From: VRUE01 sp963747765
GTDB taxonomy: Bacteria; Actinomycetota; Thermoleophilia; Solirubrobacterales; 70-9
Assembly (NCBI GenBank): GCA_963747765.1
Contig: CAVVGH010000002.1
Location: forward strand, 62,001 to 126,000
Reading direction: 5' to 3'
DNA length: 64,000 nt
The notes below the pieces were generated by a model. It saw only the letters and a list, made by a program, of their open reading frames with translations. It was not told where the DNA came from and did no database searches. Shown piece by piece: positions 47,473-56,577 of this stretch. Each line of letters begins with the position of its first letter. Within the stretch, counting starts at the first letter, position 1. The position numbers and the translations under genes were made by a program.

Positions 47473-47564
47473 CCTTCAAATCGAAACCCGGATTCCACGG
47501 TAGTCGCCAGTGTGACCCGGCGCCAGGGCAACCGGGTCACTCTGGACGGACCGTTGAGATCTTT

Positions 47565-47909
47565 TTAGGAGTCCCCCTTGCTTTCGCCCCCTCCGGAGCC
47601 GCGACCTTTGCCGCCGCTCGTCAGGAAGTCGATCCGATCGGCGGCGATCGTGTGCTCCGACCGCTTCTGACCGTCGTCGTTTTTCCATTCGCGAAAGCGC
47701 AGCTGCCCGGTGATGGCCACCTGGCGTCCTTTGGAGAGGTACTCGTTGCAGATCTCCGCCTGGCGCCCAAACACCGAAACGTTGACGAAGAGCGGTGAGT
47801 CTTTCCGACCGTTGCTCTCGGCCACGCGGATATCGCACACCTTGCTCTCCCCGCGCTTCCGCAGCTCGGGGTCTCTGGTCAGCGCCCCGATCAGCGTCAC
47901 CGTATTCAT
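47565..47909 (-). CDS. ssb: Single-stranded DNA-binding protein
   Basis: The 114-aa product starts at ATG 47909 with AGAGAGGTAGGC. It has the SSB OB-fold opening MNTVTLIGALTRDPELRKRG, then VFVNVSVFGRQAEIC-like strands, YLSKGRQVAITGQLRFREW and a Gly-rich tail. It is shorter than chromosomal SSB and lacks the acidic DDDIPF-type tip (ends GGGESKGDS), typical of plasmid or element-encoded SSBs. Between VirD4 and the sigma fusion, so it probably protects transferred single-stranded DNA. A GTGACCCGG/CCGGGTCAC inverted repeat lies at about 47512-47540 downstream. Confidence 0.92.
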   Translation of the reverse strand: MNTVTLIGALTRDPELRKRGESKVCDIRVAESNGRKDSPLFVNVSVFGRQAEICNEYLSKGRQVAITGQLRFREWKNDDGQKRSEHTIAADRIDFLTSGGKGRGSGGGESKGDS

Positions 47910-47933
47910 GCCTACCTCTCTTTCCGGGACCCG

Positions 47934-49652
47934 TCAGGCCCCATTGCTAGCCCAACCTCTGTGCCCCAACGTCGCCAATCGCTCCCATGCAGGCACCACC
48001 CGCACTCGGGAGGCGCGTCGAGATGCGCTTCTGTCCAGCTGCGCCACGTATGCCTCTCCCGCCTTCAGCCGTTGCAGCTGAGACGGGTTGACCTCAAAGC
48101 GGTACCCACGCGTGCGGGTGCCGTGGGACGTCGGCCAGCCCAGCCAGTCGGTGCGAATCGTGCTCTGCCATGTCGGCACCGCTCCGATCAGCTCCGCCAC
48201 CCACTCGGCATCGCCCTGCTCGCCGATCCGATGGCAGACGATTCCGGAGACGGTCGCGCCGATCCGCTCGCGCACGGCAGGGCCCGCGGCCCGCAGGTCG
48301 GCGAGCGTCTGGGTGCCGACCGCGACGCTGAACCCGGCCGCCCTGCCCCGGGCGAACAGCCGGTCGAGCGCCGGCGCCTCCAGCGCGCCGAACTCGTCGA
48401 TCGCCACAAACGTGCCCGCACCCTCGCCCATCCATGCGCTGGCCGCCGCGCCGAGGTCGAGTAGCACCATCTGCGCGATCGCTCGCCCGACGTTTCCGGT
48501 GCGATCCGTGTCAAAGCGGAAGTAGGCGACACCGCGCTGTTTGATCACCTCGCGCAGGTCGAACATCGGGGCGCCCTCGCGGGTCGGGTCGAGCCATGAC
48601 TGCGCGAAATCCGATGACGCCAGGTTCTCCAGGCGAGCCCGCAGACCGGCGATCGCCCGCAGCTGATCGGTGCGCAACCCCGCCGCGGCAGCGGCGGCTA
48701 TCTCGCTGACGACGCTCGAGTTCTCGCTGGAGAGCGCCAGGTTCTCCAGCTCGTCGGGATCGCAGTGCGAGGCGACCGTCGCAAGAGTCACCGGCTCCGA
48801 GGTCGAGTCCAGAACGCGCAACACCAGGCGCAGGAACGGGGACGCGGCCTGCCGGTAGAAATCCGCGTCTCCCGAGCCCCAGCTCTCGACGGCGATCAGT
48901 CGCTCGGATCGCTCGTCGACCGAGCCATGGGCGAGCGGGTCATATCCTTTGGGACCGGTGGGCGAGAACAGGTGGAAGGGAACGCCACGCCTGTTCGCCG
49001 CCATCTCCGCCGCTTCTCGCAGGCCTCGATCCGTCTTCGCCTCGAGGACGACCGCGCCGAAGCCCGAGCGGGCCACGTAGTCGACGAGCAGGGCCGCGAG
49101 CGAGGTCGTCTTGCCCGCCCCGGTGGCGCCCGGGATCAGGACATGGCTCCCCGACCGGTCGCTGCCCCGCCCCACCATGGCCAGCTCGCCTCGAATTGTC
49201 CGCCCGACCGGGACGCCATTTGCCAGAACCCGCCTGCCGACCACACCGTGCTCGGTCCAGTGGCGACGAACGGCGTCGAGCAGGCGACGGCGCTCCGTCG
49301 CAGTGATCTCCCGGTCGCCGCCGGCACGACGGTCCTCCAGCCGCACGTAGATTCCCCAGCTCAGAGCGGCGGCGCAGACTCCGACCGAGAAGCCCAGTAG
49401 CGCCAGAGCGTCGCGAATCTGCAGCACGCCGAGCGCCAGCACAGCCGCGCTGACGGCCACCGGCAGCAGGCCCAGCAGGGCAGCCGTCCAGGCCCAGCCG
49501 CGTCGCCGCAGGTACATCGCCCATCCGATCCCAATCAGGGCGCCGAGGATGATCATCCCCAGCACAAGTGGGGCCCCATCGGTCAGGTTGCTCAGGTTCT
49601 GGAGCGCAGGCGCTCCTGGAGCCGGCGACGAGCGCACGAGCGAGTCCTTCAT
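47934..49652 (-). CDS. VirD4/TraD-like coupling protein (locus B)
   Basis: The 572-aa product starts at ATG 49652 (GTG 49655 and TTG 49661 are alternatives; no clear SD). Three membrane helices at about 27-45, 55-72 and 76-95 are followed by the coupling ATPase: Walker A GATGAGKTTS (K181), Walker B FVAIDEFGAL (D419-E420) and the VGTQTLADL segment. Couples DNA or protein substrate to the VirB4/VirB6 channel. It has no fused DNA-processing domain, unlike its locus A counterpart. First gene of locus B, 59 bp from the tRNA-Thr 5' end on the opposite strand. Confidence 0.92.
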   Translation of the reverse strand: MKDSLVRSSPAPGAPALQNLSNLTDGAPLVLGMIILGALIGIGWAMYLRRRGWAWTAALLGLLPVAVSAAVLALGVLQIRDALALLGFSVGVCAAALSWGIYVRLEDRRAGGDREITATERRRLLDAVRRHWTEHGVVGRRVLANGVPVGRTIRGELAMVGRGSDRSGSHVLIPGATGAGKTTSLAALLVDYVARSGFGAVVLEAKTDRGLREAAEMAANRRGVPFHLFSPTGPKGYDPLAHGSVDERSERLIAVESWGSGDADFYRQAASPFLRLVLRVLDSTSEPVTLATVASHCDPDELENLALSSENSSVVSEIAAAAAAGLRTDQLRAIAGLRARLENLASSDFAQSWLDPTREGAPMFDLREVIKQRGVAYFRFDTDRTGNVGRAIAQMVLLDLGAAASAWMGEGAGTFVAIDEFGALEAPALDRLFARGRAAGFSVAVGTQTLADLRAAGPAVRERIGATVSGIVCHRIGEQGDAEWVAELIGAVPTWQSTIRTDWLGWPTSHGTRTRGYRFEVNPSQLQRLKAGEAYVAQLDRSASRRASRVRVVPAWERLATLGHRGWASNGA

Positions 49653-49710
49653 CACCGACAAGACGCACCGGGCTCGGCGAGCGTCCCATCACTAAAATCG
49701 GGACAGAGTC

Positions 49711-49783
<73 letters not shown>

Positions 49784-49819
49784 TCGCAGGTCCGGCGTCT
49801 CTGGAACGCTCCGATCGTC

Positions 49820-50530
49820 TTGGCTGATCTTCCGCTCGGCACTCCCGTTGACTGGAGCCCGGTTGCCCCGCCGCGGCGCGAGCCGCTGGTCGGCTCCCAC
49901 ATCCTGGTCCGGCCGGTCGACGCGGCCCTCGACGCGGAACCCCTCTACACCGTCTCCCACCCTCCGCAGGGCGACGAGAAGCTCTGGACCTATCTGTTCG
50001 ACGGTCCGTACGGGAGCATCGAGGAGATGAGGCAGGCGCTGAGCTGGGCGGAGTCCTCGGAGGACCCGCTCTTCTTCACCCTGGTTCGCCTCGCCGACGA
50101 GCGTCCGCTGGGAAGGGCGGCGTACCTGCGGATCACGCCGGAGTTCGGGGCGATCGAGATCGGCGCCATCTTGTTCGCCGGCGCTCTGCAGCGCACCACC
50201 GCGGCCACCGAGGCGATCTATCTGCTCGCCCGCCACGCGTTCGACGACCTCGGATACCGTCGTCTCGAGTGGAAGTGCGATGCGCTGAACGTCGAATCAC
50301 GGCGTGCGGCGGAGCGCTTCGGCTTCACCTTCGAGGGCATCTTCCGCAAGCACATGGTGATCAAGAGCCGCAGTCGCGACACGGCTTGGTTTGCGATCAC
50401 CGACGACGAGTGGCCAGCGATTCGCAACGGCTTCGAGTCCTGGCTTGCGCCGGGCAATTTCGACGCCGGCGGGCAGCAGCTGCGTTCCCTGCGCGACCTG
50501 ATGCCCGGCTCGGCAAGCAGGCCTTCCTGA
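49820..50530 (+). CDS. GNAT-family acetyltransferase
   Basis: The product is 236 aa from TTG 49820, the first plausible start clear of the tRNA. The start is uncertain as no strong SD is visible. The RimJ/RimL-type GNAT core is visible: REPLVGSHILVRPVDAALD, FFTLVRLADERPLGRAAYLRI, IEIGAILFAGALQRTTAATEAIYLLARHAF and the C-terminal LEWKCDALNVESRRAAERFGFTFEGIFRKHMV. It transfers acetyl from acetyl-CoA to an amine, probably a protein N-terminus or small molecule. Followed 12 bp later by a second GNAT gene. Confidence 0.85.
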   Translation: MADLPLGTPVDWSPVAPPRREPLVGSHILVRPVDAALDAEPLYTVSHPPQGDEKLWTYLFDGPYGSIEEMRQALSWAESSEDPLFFTLVRLADERPLGRAAYLRITPEFGAIEIGAILFAGALQRTTAATEAIYLLARHAFDDLGYRRLEWKCDALNVESRRAAERFGFTFEGIFRKHMVIKSRSRDTAWFAITDDEWPAIRNGFESWLAPGNFDAGGQQLRSLRDLMPGSASRPS

Positions 50531-50542
50531 CAGGATCGACCC

Positions 50543-51139
50543 ATGTACCCGCTGGAGCCAGTTGAGCTGCAGGGCAACCTGGTTGCCGTCGAGCCGCTGA
50601 GTGCCGACCACGCCGCCGGTCTGCTCGCCGCGGCAGACGACGACGAGGTCTTCGCCTGGCTTCCCTATCCGCGACCGGCAGACCTCGAGCAGGCGCGGTC
50701 CTGGATCGACGGCGCACTCGCCGATCGACGCGCTGAGCGGCGGTTTCCGTTCGCCGTTCTCGATGCCGAGGACGGCTCGGTGATCGGTTCCACGTCCTTT
50801 TGGGACTTCGACGCTCGCAACGCCCACGTCGAGATCGGCTCAACCTGGCTCAGCCGTGCGTGGTGGGGGATGGGGCGCAACGCCGAGGCGAAGCTGCTGC
50901 TGATGGCGCACGCGTTCGAGACTCTCGACCTGGAGCGTGTCACCTTCCGCACCGATATCCGCAACGAGCGCTCGCAGCGTGCCATCGAGCAGCTCGGAGC
51001 CGTTCGGGAGGGCATCCATCGGCATGAGATGAGGCGACGCGATGGCAGCTGGCGAGACAGCGTCCACTACTCGATTCTGCGCTCCGAGTGGCCGGCGGCG
51101 AAGGAGCGCCTTCTCAGGCGGCCTCGCGGCTCTGCCTGA
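50543..51139 (+). CDS. Second GNAT-family acetyltransferase (RimJ-like)
   Basis: The 198-aa product starts at ATG 50543. Core segments: LVAVEPLSADHAAGL, FPFAVLDAEDGSVIGSTSFWDF, VEIGSTWLSRAWWGMGRNAEAKLLLMAHAFETLDLERVTFRTDIRNERSQRAIEQLGAVREGIHRHEM, with the R-N-x-x-S-x-x-A-I element and hydrophobic acetyl-CoA strand. Distinct from the upstream GNAT. Its 3' end overlaps the convergent glycosyltransferase gene by 26 bp. Confidence 0.9.
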   Translation: MYPLEPVELQGNLVAVEPLSADHAAGLLAAADDDEVFAWLPYPRPADLEQARSWIDGALADRRAERRFPFAVLDAEDGSVIGSTSFWDFDARNAHVEIGSTWLSRAWWGMGRNAEAKLLLMAHAFETLDLERVTFRTDIRNERSQRAIEQLGAVREGIHRHEMRRRDGSWRDSVHYSILRSEWPAAKERLLRRPRGSA

Positions 51140-53171
51140 CGGCACTGGCGCGGGGCGCGCCGAGGGGCATCTCGATCGAGATGACCTTTGTCGGCGGTAC
51201 CACCGGCCGGTGACCGCGCAGCCGCTCATGGCTGCAGACGACATAGCACCACTCCATGAGCCTCATCCGGGACTGCGGGTCGATTGCCTCGATCTCGGCG
51301 CCGACCAGGTAGCGACCGTCGGATTCGCGGCAGGAGCGGACCGCGATCCTTGCAGCGACTTCATGCGCGACCCCGTTGGCGTCGTGCAGCGCGAGCAACG
51401 TGGTCCAGTGGGATCCAACCGGAAGCTCGCCGTCCAGCACCAGCCCGACCCCGGCAGCGCTGGCATCGATGAGACGGCCGCCGACGTGACCGGCTTCCGA
51501 GAAGCAGTGCGCCGCTGCCTCACCCTCGAAGCGGTAGACCTCGCGGCGCTGCTGGCGGCGACCGACCACGAGCAGCGTGCGCAGGACGCGACGCAGCTCG
51601 ACCAGGCCGAGCAGTGGAACGATGACCGCTGCGATGCCGGGCATGTCCGGGAGGGGCCCGACTCCGACGAGGTCCAGGAGACGCATCGCGGTGCCGGCGG
51701 TCAGGATCACCGCTGAGGCAACGACCAGGCGCAGCTTGCGCACCGCTGCGATCCCGCCGACATCGGTGCCCTGCTTGGGCGTCACCTTGAATGCGGTCTT
51801 TCCCGGCCGCACGATGCAGCGCAGCGCTCGCGTGTAGATCTCCATCGTCAACAGCTCGTAGTGGGCGGTCTCACCGATCTTCATGTAGCCGCGCGCAAGC
51901 GCCGAGCCGGAGAGCAGGTTCAGCGAGACCGAGGGCAGCCAGAGGACCGCCAGCGCCAGGACGCTCACCTTCATTGGCAGCTCGCCGGTCCACATCACGG
52001 CCGCCAGGGTCGTCAGCAGAAGCAGCCGCATTGGCGGCGCCAGATAGGCGGCGAGGCTGACGAAGTGGGAGAGGCGCTGCAACGGCTTCAGCTCGCGGGC
52101 GCGCAGGGGGGACTCGGGCAGGGTGAAGACGGCGAGATTGCCGCGGGCCCAGCGGTCGCGCTGCAACAGGTAGCCGTCGAGGTCGTGGGGAGCCAGGCCC
52201 TGCACGAGGATCTCGTTGTGGTAGCGGGTGGTCCACCCGTGTCGCTGCAGGCGGATCGTCGTGTGGAAGTCCTCGGCGATCGTCTCGGTGGCGATGCCGC
52301 CGATGTCAAGCAATGCCTGACGGCGCAGCAGTGCCGCCGAGCCGCACCAGTAGGTAGCTCCGTGACGGTTCTTGCCGGGGCAGATCACGCGGTAGAACAG
52401 CGACTGCTCATGGCGCCCGACGACGTAGTGCTGGACGGAGTCGTGATTGAAGAAGTCGTGTGGGCTCTGCACCAGGGCCACGCGCTCGTCGTCGAAGTAG
52501 CCGACCATCGCATCGAGGGTGTCCGGCATTGGCACATGGTCGGCGTCGAGCATCAACACCAGCTCGCCGCCGGTGCGAGTCAGCGCCGCGTTGATGTTGC
52601 CTGCCTTGGCGTTGGAGTTGTCCGGGCGGGTCAGGTATCGGGCTCCGGCGAGCTTGGCCAGCTGCTCCATCTCCGGCCGCCGGCCGTCGTCGAGCAGCCA
52701 GGTTGTGTGCGGGTAGCTCAGCGCGCGGCAGCCCGCCAGCGTGGCCGCAACGACCGCGACCGGCTCGTCGTAGGTGCATATATAGACGTCGATCTTCCGC
52801 CCCGGCGTCGCGAGGGGCCGCAGGGTGGGCGGCTGTGACCACGAGTACCAGGCGAGAGTCCCGAGGGCCCAGAGGCCATAGACCTCGGTGAGCAAGAGCA
52901 TCGCGAAGAGGACCGGGCTCGTCCCTTCGGCGCTCCAGCCGATCCGCCAGGTGAGGTAGGCGATTCCCCAGAGCAGCGCCAGCAGCGCAAATGAGCGCAG
53001 CAGCAGGGGATGGCGGTCGAAGAATCGACCGAATCGAGTCTGTTCGCTGTCCCGCACGTCGCCTGCATCGGTTCCGACCGTCGCGACCTTGAGCTTTGGT
53101 CCCTTGATGCGAAAGGTGCCTCCGCGACTCGAAAAGCGCCGATCGCTGCCAAATCGTTCAACGGCACACAC
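51114..53171 (-). CDS. Cellulose-synthase-like family 2 glycosyltransferase with PilZ domain
   Basis: The 685-aa product starts at GTG or ATG 53171. Two N-terminal membrane helices (about 55-75 and 85-105) precede the GT2 domain: VYICTYDEP, WLLDDGRR, ADHVPMPD (DxD), ETIAEDFHTTIRL (TED) and LQRDRWARGNL (QxxRW). Four more membrane segments follow, then a PilZ domain starting RREVYRFEG with DASAAGVGL, the c-di-GMP-binding layout. This is the BcsA plan: a processive beta-glycan synthase gated by c-di-GMP. No bcsB partner is adjacent, so the exported polymer is uncertain. Confidence 0.93.
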   Translation of the reverse strand: MCAVERFGSDRRFSSRGGTFRIKGPKLKVATVGTDAGDVRDSEQTRFGRFFDRHPLLLRSFALLALLWGIAYLTWRIGWSAEGTSPVLFAMLLLTEVYGLWALGTLAWYSWSQPPTLRPLATPGRKIDVYICTYDEPVAVVAATLAGCRALSYPHTTWLLDDGRRPEMEQLAKLAGARYLTRPDNSNAKAGNINAALTRTGGELVLMLDADHVPMPDTLDAMVGYFDDERVALVQSPHDFFNHDSVQHYVVGRHEQSLFYRVICPGKNRHGATYWCGSAALLRRQALLDIGGIATETIAEDFHTTIRLQRHGWTTRYHNEILVQGLAPHDLDGYLLQRDRWARGNLAVFTLPESPLRARELKPLQRLSHFVSLAAYLAPPMRLLLLTTLAAVMWTGELPMKVSVLALAVLWLPSVSLNLLSGSALARGYMKIGETAHYELLTMEIYTRALRCIVRPGKTAFKVTPKQGTDVGGIAAVRKLRLVVASAVILTAGTAMRLLDLVGVGPLPDMPGIAAVIVPLLGLVELRRVLRTLLVVGRRQQRREVYRFEGEAAAHCFSEAGHVGGRLIDASAAGVGLVLDGELPVGSHWTTLLALHDANGVAHEVAARIAVRSCRESDGRYLVGAEIEAIDPQSRMRLMEWCYVVCSHERLRGHRPVVPPTKVISIEMPLGAPRASAVRQSREAA

Positions 53172-53202
53172 CCCTAGAATCAGCCCCGAGGTCCGATTTC
53201 CC

Positions 53203-53291
53203 GGAGGGGTGCCGGAGTGGTTGAACGGGGCGGTCTCGAAAACCGTTGTGGGCCTTAGGGTCTACCGTGGGTTCGAATCCCACCCCCTCCG
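53203..53291 (+). tRNA. tRNA-Ser (CGA)
   Basis: Acceptor GGAGGGG/CCCCTCC, long variable arm, anticodon loop CTCGAAA (CGA), T-arm GTGGG-TTCGAAT-CCCAC. The 3' GTTTTTG may act as terminator. CCA not encoded. Confidence 0.97.
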
Positions 53292-53692
53292 TTTTTGAAA
53301 GAGATTTGGCTTGCTAGAGCGGTTTTCCGTTCAGCGGATCCGGCCATCCATTCTGGTCGCATTCGCGCACAGCGCGTCAGTTGGAGCCGACGAGCTGCGC
53401 CGAACTCGAAGAGCGGGATTTTGGAATCGGCCATGAGCAGCGCCGGGCGACGCATCGAGCCGGTCCTGGCCGGTATGGCGGATGGCTGCTGGGATCTCGC
53501 GGCAATGGCGTGGATGCCGCGAGAGCGACCGGAGGAAGAGAGGGTGACGGGCCGGCAAGCGACTGAGTCATCGCGCCCGCCCGGTGTTCCAATCGATTTC
53601 GTTCCCCCTGACGCTCCCCCGAGGCTTCGACTTGACTCTGGGAGCGGGTTTGCCCCGACTGCGCACGGTGAGTGAGCTGCCCTGTGCGTCGC
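53292..53692. other. Gene-free interval after tRNA-Ser
   Basis: An open frame from about 53434 on the plus strand (MSSAGRRIEPVLAGMADGCW...) lacks a ribosome binding site and codon bias, so I do not call it. No repeats stand out. Confidence 0.4.
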
Positions 53693-54745
53693 TCAGCTGG
53701 GCACGGCGTAGATCTGTCCGTCCGCTTCCACCACTCGCTTCGGCGCCAGGCCGCTGGGCGCCGGGCCGCCGACCACTTCGCCGGTCGCGGCGCTGTATTG
53801 GGCCCCGTGACAGGGGCAGTAGATCTGGCTGCCGTCGTAGCCGACGGTGCAGCCGGCGTGGGTGCAGACGGCGCTGAATGCTTTGAGGTTGCCGTTGGAC
53901 TCCCGAATGAGGATGTCCGGAGAGCCATCGGCCGGGTCGGAGTAGGTCGCTGCCTGTCCCTTCGGAAGCTGGCGCCCTGGCCCGAGCTTGACCGCACCCC
54001 CGGGAAGCCCGGGCGCCTTGGCCGAGCCCTGCTTGGGTCGCCCCTGGCCCTGGCCGGCTCCGACCAGCGTTCGGGCGGATGCGATCGGACCTGTGTAGGG
54101 GCCCTTCAGCAGCGTTGAGATGCCCGCGATCGTCAGGCCCGCCGTGGCCAGCTCGCCGAGCAGCACGCGTCTGGTTCTCGTCGCCTCCGCCTGGGTCGGC
54201 GCCTGTTCGGGACTTGGGGGGCGGAGCCGGGTGCGCCGCGTCAGTGACTCGGGCGGGTTCTCTAGCACGTTGTCGAGTGCCGGCTGGTCAGCTGCACCGG
54301 CCAGCACGAAAGGCAGCCAGGCGAACACGAAGACGATGTCGGGGCCGAGGAAGTAGGGACTGGTGTGCCAGCTTGCGGTGAGGAAGAAGATGAGGTTCAG
54401 GCTCAGGCCCGCTGCCGCGGCAAGCCTGGTTCGCAGGCCGGCCGCCACCAGGAGCCCAACCAGGATCTCGAAGATCGCCACGCCAACTCCGGCCAGCGCC
54501 GCGTGGGGGATGGCGAAGGTGCGCAGCAGGAAGCCCCCCGGCGTGCCGCCTGCGAAACCGTGCAGCTGCGATCCGATGTAGGTGGGGGCGCCGGGGTGCA
54601 GGAAGCCGGGGTCGCTCAGCTTCTGAATGCCGGCATAGACAAAGGTGATCCCAAGGAAGAGTCGCAGGGGGAGGAGGGCGACGCCGGGCCGCAATGTGCG
54701 CATGCCCGCAAGTGTTGAAGCGGCTCGTAAACGGCGGCTAAGCAT
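53693..54745 (-). CDS. DoxX-type membrane domain fused to Rieske [2Fe-2S] domain
   Basis: The 350-aa product starts at ATG 54745 (54703 also possible). Residues about 28-160 form four membrane helices of the DoxX/DoxD family (LLPLRLFLGITFVYAGIQKL, GVGVAIFEILVGLLVAAG). A linker with a second short hydrophobic segment (LATAGLTIAGISTLL) leads to a C-terminal Rieske fold with CTHAGC and CPCHGAQYS, the two Cys-His pairs that bind a [2Fe-2S] cluster, and GPAP. Fusion suggests a membrane quinol- or thiosulfate-linked electron transfer protein. No partner oxidase is adjacent. Confidence 0.9.
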   Translation of the reverse strand: MLSRRLRAASTLAGMRTLRPGVALLPLRLFLGITFVYAGIQKLSDPGFLHPGAPTYIGSQLHGFAGGTPGGFLLRTFAIPHAALAGVGVAIFEILVGLLVAAGLRTRLAAAAGLSLNLIFFLTASWHTSPYFLGPDIVFVFAWLPFVLAGAADQPALDNVLENPPESLTRRTRLRPPSPEQAPTQAEATRTRRVLLGELATAGLTIAGISTLLKGPYTGPIASARTLVGAGQGQGRPKQGSAKAPGLPGGAVKLGPGRQLPKGQAATYSDPADGSPDILIRESNGNLKAFSAVCTHAGCTVGYDGSQIYCPCHGAQYSAATGEVVGGPAPSGLAPKRVVEADGQIYAVPS

Positions 54746-54874
54746 TTTCTGACGGCCTTCTAACCCCGGCTGCGCATTCTGAAGAGCGTCCGGCAAGCCG
54801 CGGGACCGCGTTAAGAAGGCAAGAAATGCCCTCTAACAAGCGAAGATCTGGGGATCCACCGGTATCTTTAGATT

Positions 54875-56569
54875 GTGGAACGCGATGCGCTGGATGAGCA
54901 TCGCCTACGCCGGCTCATGGATGTCGGCCGCGGTCTCGTCGCCCAGCTTGATCTTGAGACTGTCCTGCGCGAAATCGTCGATGTCGCCCGCGACCTGACG
55001 CGGGCTCGGTACGCGGCTCTCGGTGTGCTCAACGAGGACCGCCACGAATTGGAACGCTTCATTCAGGTGGGGATCGACGATGAGACCCGCGCGGCGATCG
55101 GCGAGCCTCCGCGCGGCCGCGGCGTGCTGGGTGAGCTGACTCGCAACCCGGTCGCGCTGCGGCTGCGCGAGGTAGGCGAGCACCCCCGCTCCTACGGTTT
55201 CCCTGCCGGCCATCCGCCGATGCACAGCTTCCTCGGTGTGCCGATCGTCGTTCGCGGCGAGGCCTACGGCAACCTCTACCTGGCCGAGAAGATGGGCGCC
55301 GACGAGTTCGACGACGCCGACGAGGAAGCCGCGACGATCCTCGCCGAATGGGCGGCGGTCACGATCTTCAACGTCCGTCTCCACAGCCAACTGGAGGATG
55401 AACGCGGCGCCCTGGAGAGGGCGGTGCACGCGCTCGAGGCGACAACCGAGATCGCCCGGGCGGTCGGGGGCGAGACAGACCGGGCGCGAGTCCTGGAGAC
55501 GATTGCGAAGCGGACGCGGGCGCTGGTGGGTGCCCGGTCGCTGCTGGTCCTGCTGCGCGACGGCGAGCGGCTGGAGGTGGCGGCGGCTGCGGGTGAGATG
55601 GACGCCGAGGCGGTCGGCAGTCACCTGGCGCTTGACTCCTCCACGCCGGAGGACGCCGTGCGGGCGGCCCGCGATCTCGGCATCGACGCCCGCGCTGCAC
55701 TGCTCGCACCGCTCCGCTTCCATGGCAGGACGCTGGGGACAATCGTCGCGTTCGACCGGCTGGAGGAAGGCCCGGTGTTCTTTGCGGAAGACAAGCGCCT
55801 GCTGGTTGCCGCCTCGGCGAGCGCCGCAACGGCGGTGGCGACCGTGCAGTCGGTGACCGAGGACCGGCTGCGCCACAGCCTGAGAACGTCGGAGCGCGAG
55901 AGGGCGCGCTGGGCGCGCGAACTGCACGACTCGACACTGCAGGGGCTGGGGTCGCGGCGCGTGCTGCTGGCGTCGGTCGTGAAGCGGGGAGCCGGGCCGG
56001 AGCTTGTCGAGGTGGTGCGCGAGGTGGTCGACGAGCTCAGCCGGGACATCGAGGAGCTGCGGGGGCTGATCACCGAGCTTCGACCCGCAACCCTCGACCA
56101 GATCGGCCTGGCTGCAGCGCTCGAGGACCTCGCCGATCGGGTCGCCAGCGCGTCCGGGATGGAGCTGGCAACCGACTTCGCGATTCGCAGCGAACGCTTC
56201 GATCCGGAGCTCGAGACGGTTGCCTACCGGCTTGTGCAGGAGGCGCTGAACAATGTCGTCAAGCATGCCGAAGCTTCCACGTCGACCCTTCACGTTGCCG
56301 AAGGCGATGGGCACCTGGAGGTGTGCGTGGTCGACGATGGCCGCGGTTTCGATGCCGCTGTGAAGCATGGCGGGTTCGGATTGGTTGGGATGCGGGAGCG
56401 AGTCGAGCTGGCAGGTGGCGATCTGCGGATCGAATCGAGGCCGGGGTCCGGAACGCGCGTCATGGCGTCGATCCCGCTCGCGGACGTGGAGGCGGAGGGG
56501 GTGGAGCCAGTGCAGGTGGCTGATCCCGACGATGACACGGGATCGCGCGGCGCCCAGTCTGGGCGATAG
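54875..56569 (+). CDS. GAF-domain sensor histidine kinase (DevS/NarL-type)
   Basis: The 564-aa product starts at GTG 54875. Two GAF domains (about 20-175 and 190-330) precede a HisKA_3 dimerisation box with phospho-acceptor H351 (ARELHDSTLQGLGS) and an HATPase_c domain (VQEALNNVVKHAEAST, VVDDGRGFD, GLVGMRERVELAGG). No membrane segment: a cytoplasmic sensor, perhaps of redox or gas ligands as in DevS/DosS, but no haem-ligand histidine can be assigned. Convergent with the response-regulator gene 8 bp away, its likely partner. Confidence 0.93.
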   Translation: MERDALDEHRLRRLMDVGRGLVAQLDLETVLREIVDVARDLTRARYAALGVLNEDRHELERFIQVGIDDETRAAIGEPPRGRGVLGELTRNPVALRLREVGEHPRSYGFPAGHPPMHSFLGVPIVVRGEAYGNLYLAEKMGADEFDDADEEAATILAEWAAVTIFNVRLHSQLEDERGALERAVHALEATTEIARAVGGETDRARVLETIAKRTRALVGARSLLVLLRDGERLEVAAAAGEMDAEAVGSHLALDSSTPEDAVRAARDLGIDARAALLAPLRFHGRTLGTIVAFDRLEEGPVFFAEDKRLLVAASASAATAVATVQSVTEDRLRHSLRTSERERARWARELHDSTLQGLGSRRVLLASVVKRGAGPELVEVVREVVDELSRDIEELRGLITELRPATLDQIGLAAALEDLADRVASASGMELATDFAIRSERFDPELETVAYRLVQEALNNVVKHAEASTSTLHVAEGDGHLEVCVVDDGRGFDAAVKHGGFGLVGMRERVELAGGDLRIESRPGSGTRVMASIPLADVEAEGVEPVQVADPDDDTGSRGAQSGR

Positions 56570-56577
56570 CGCCTTGC

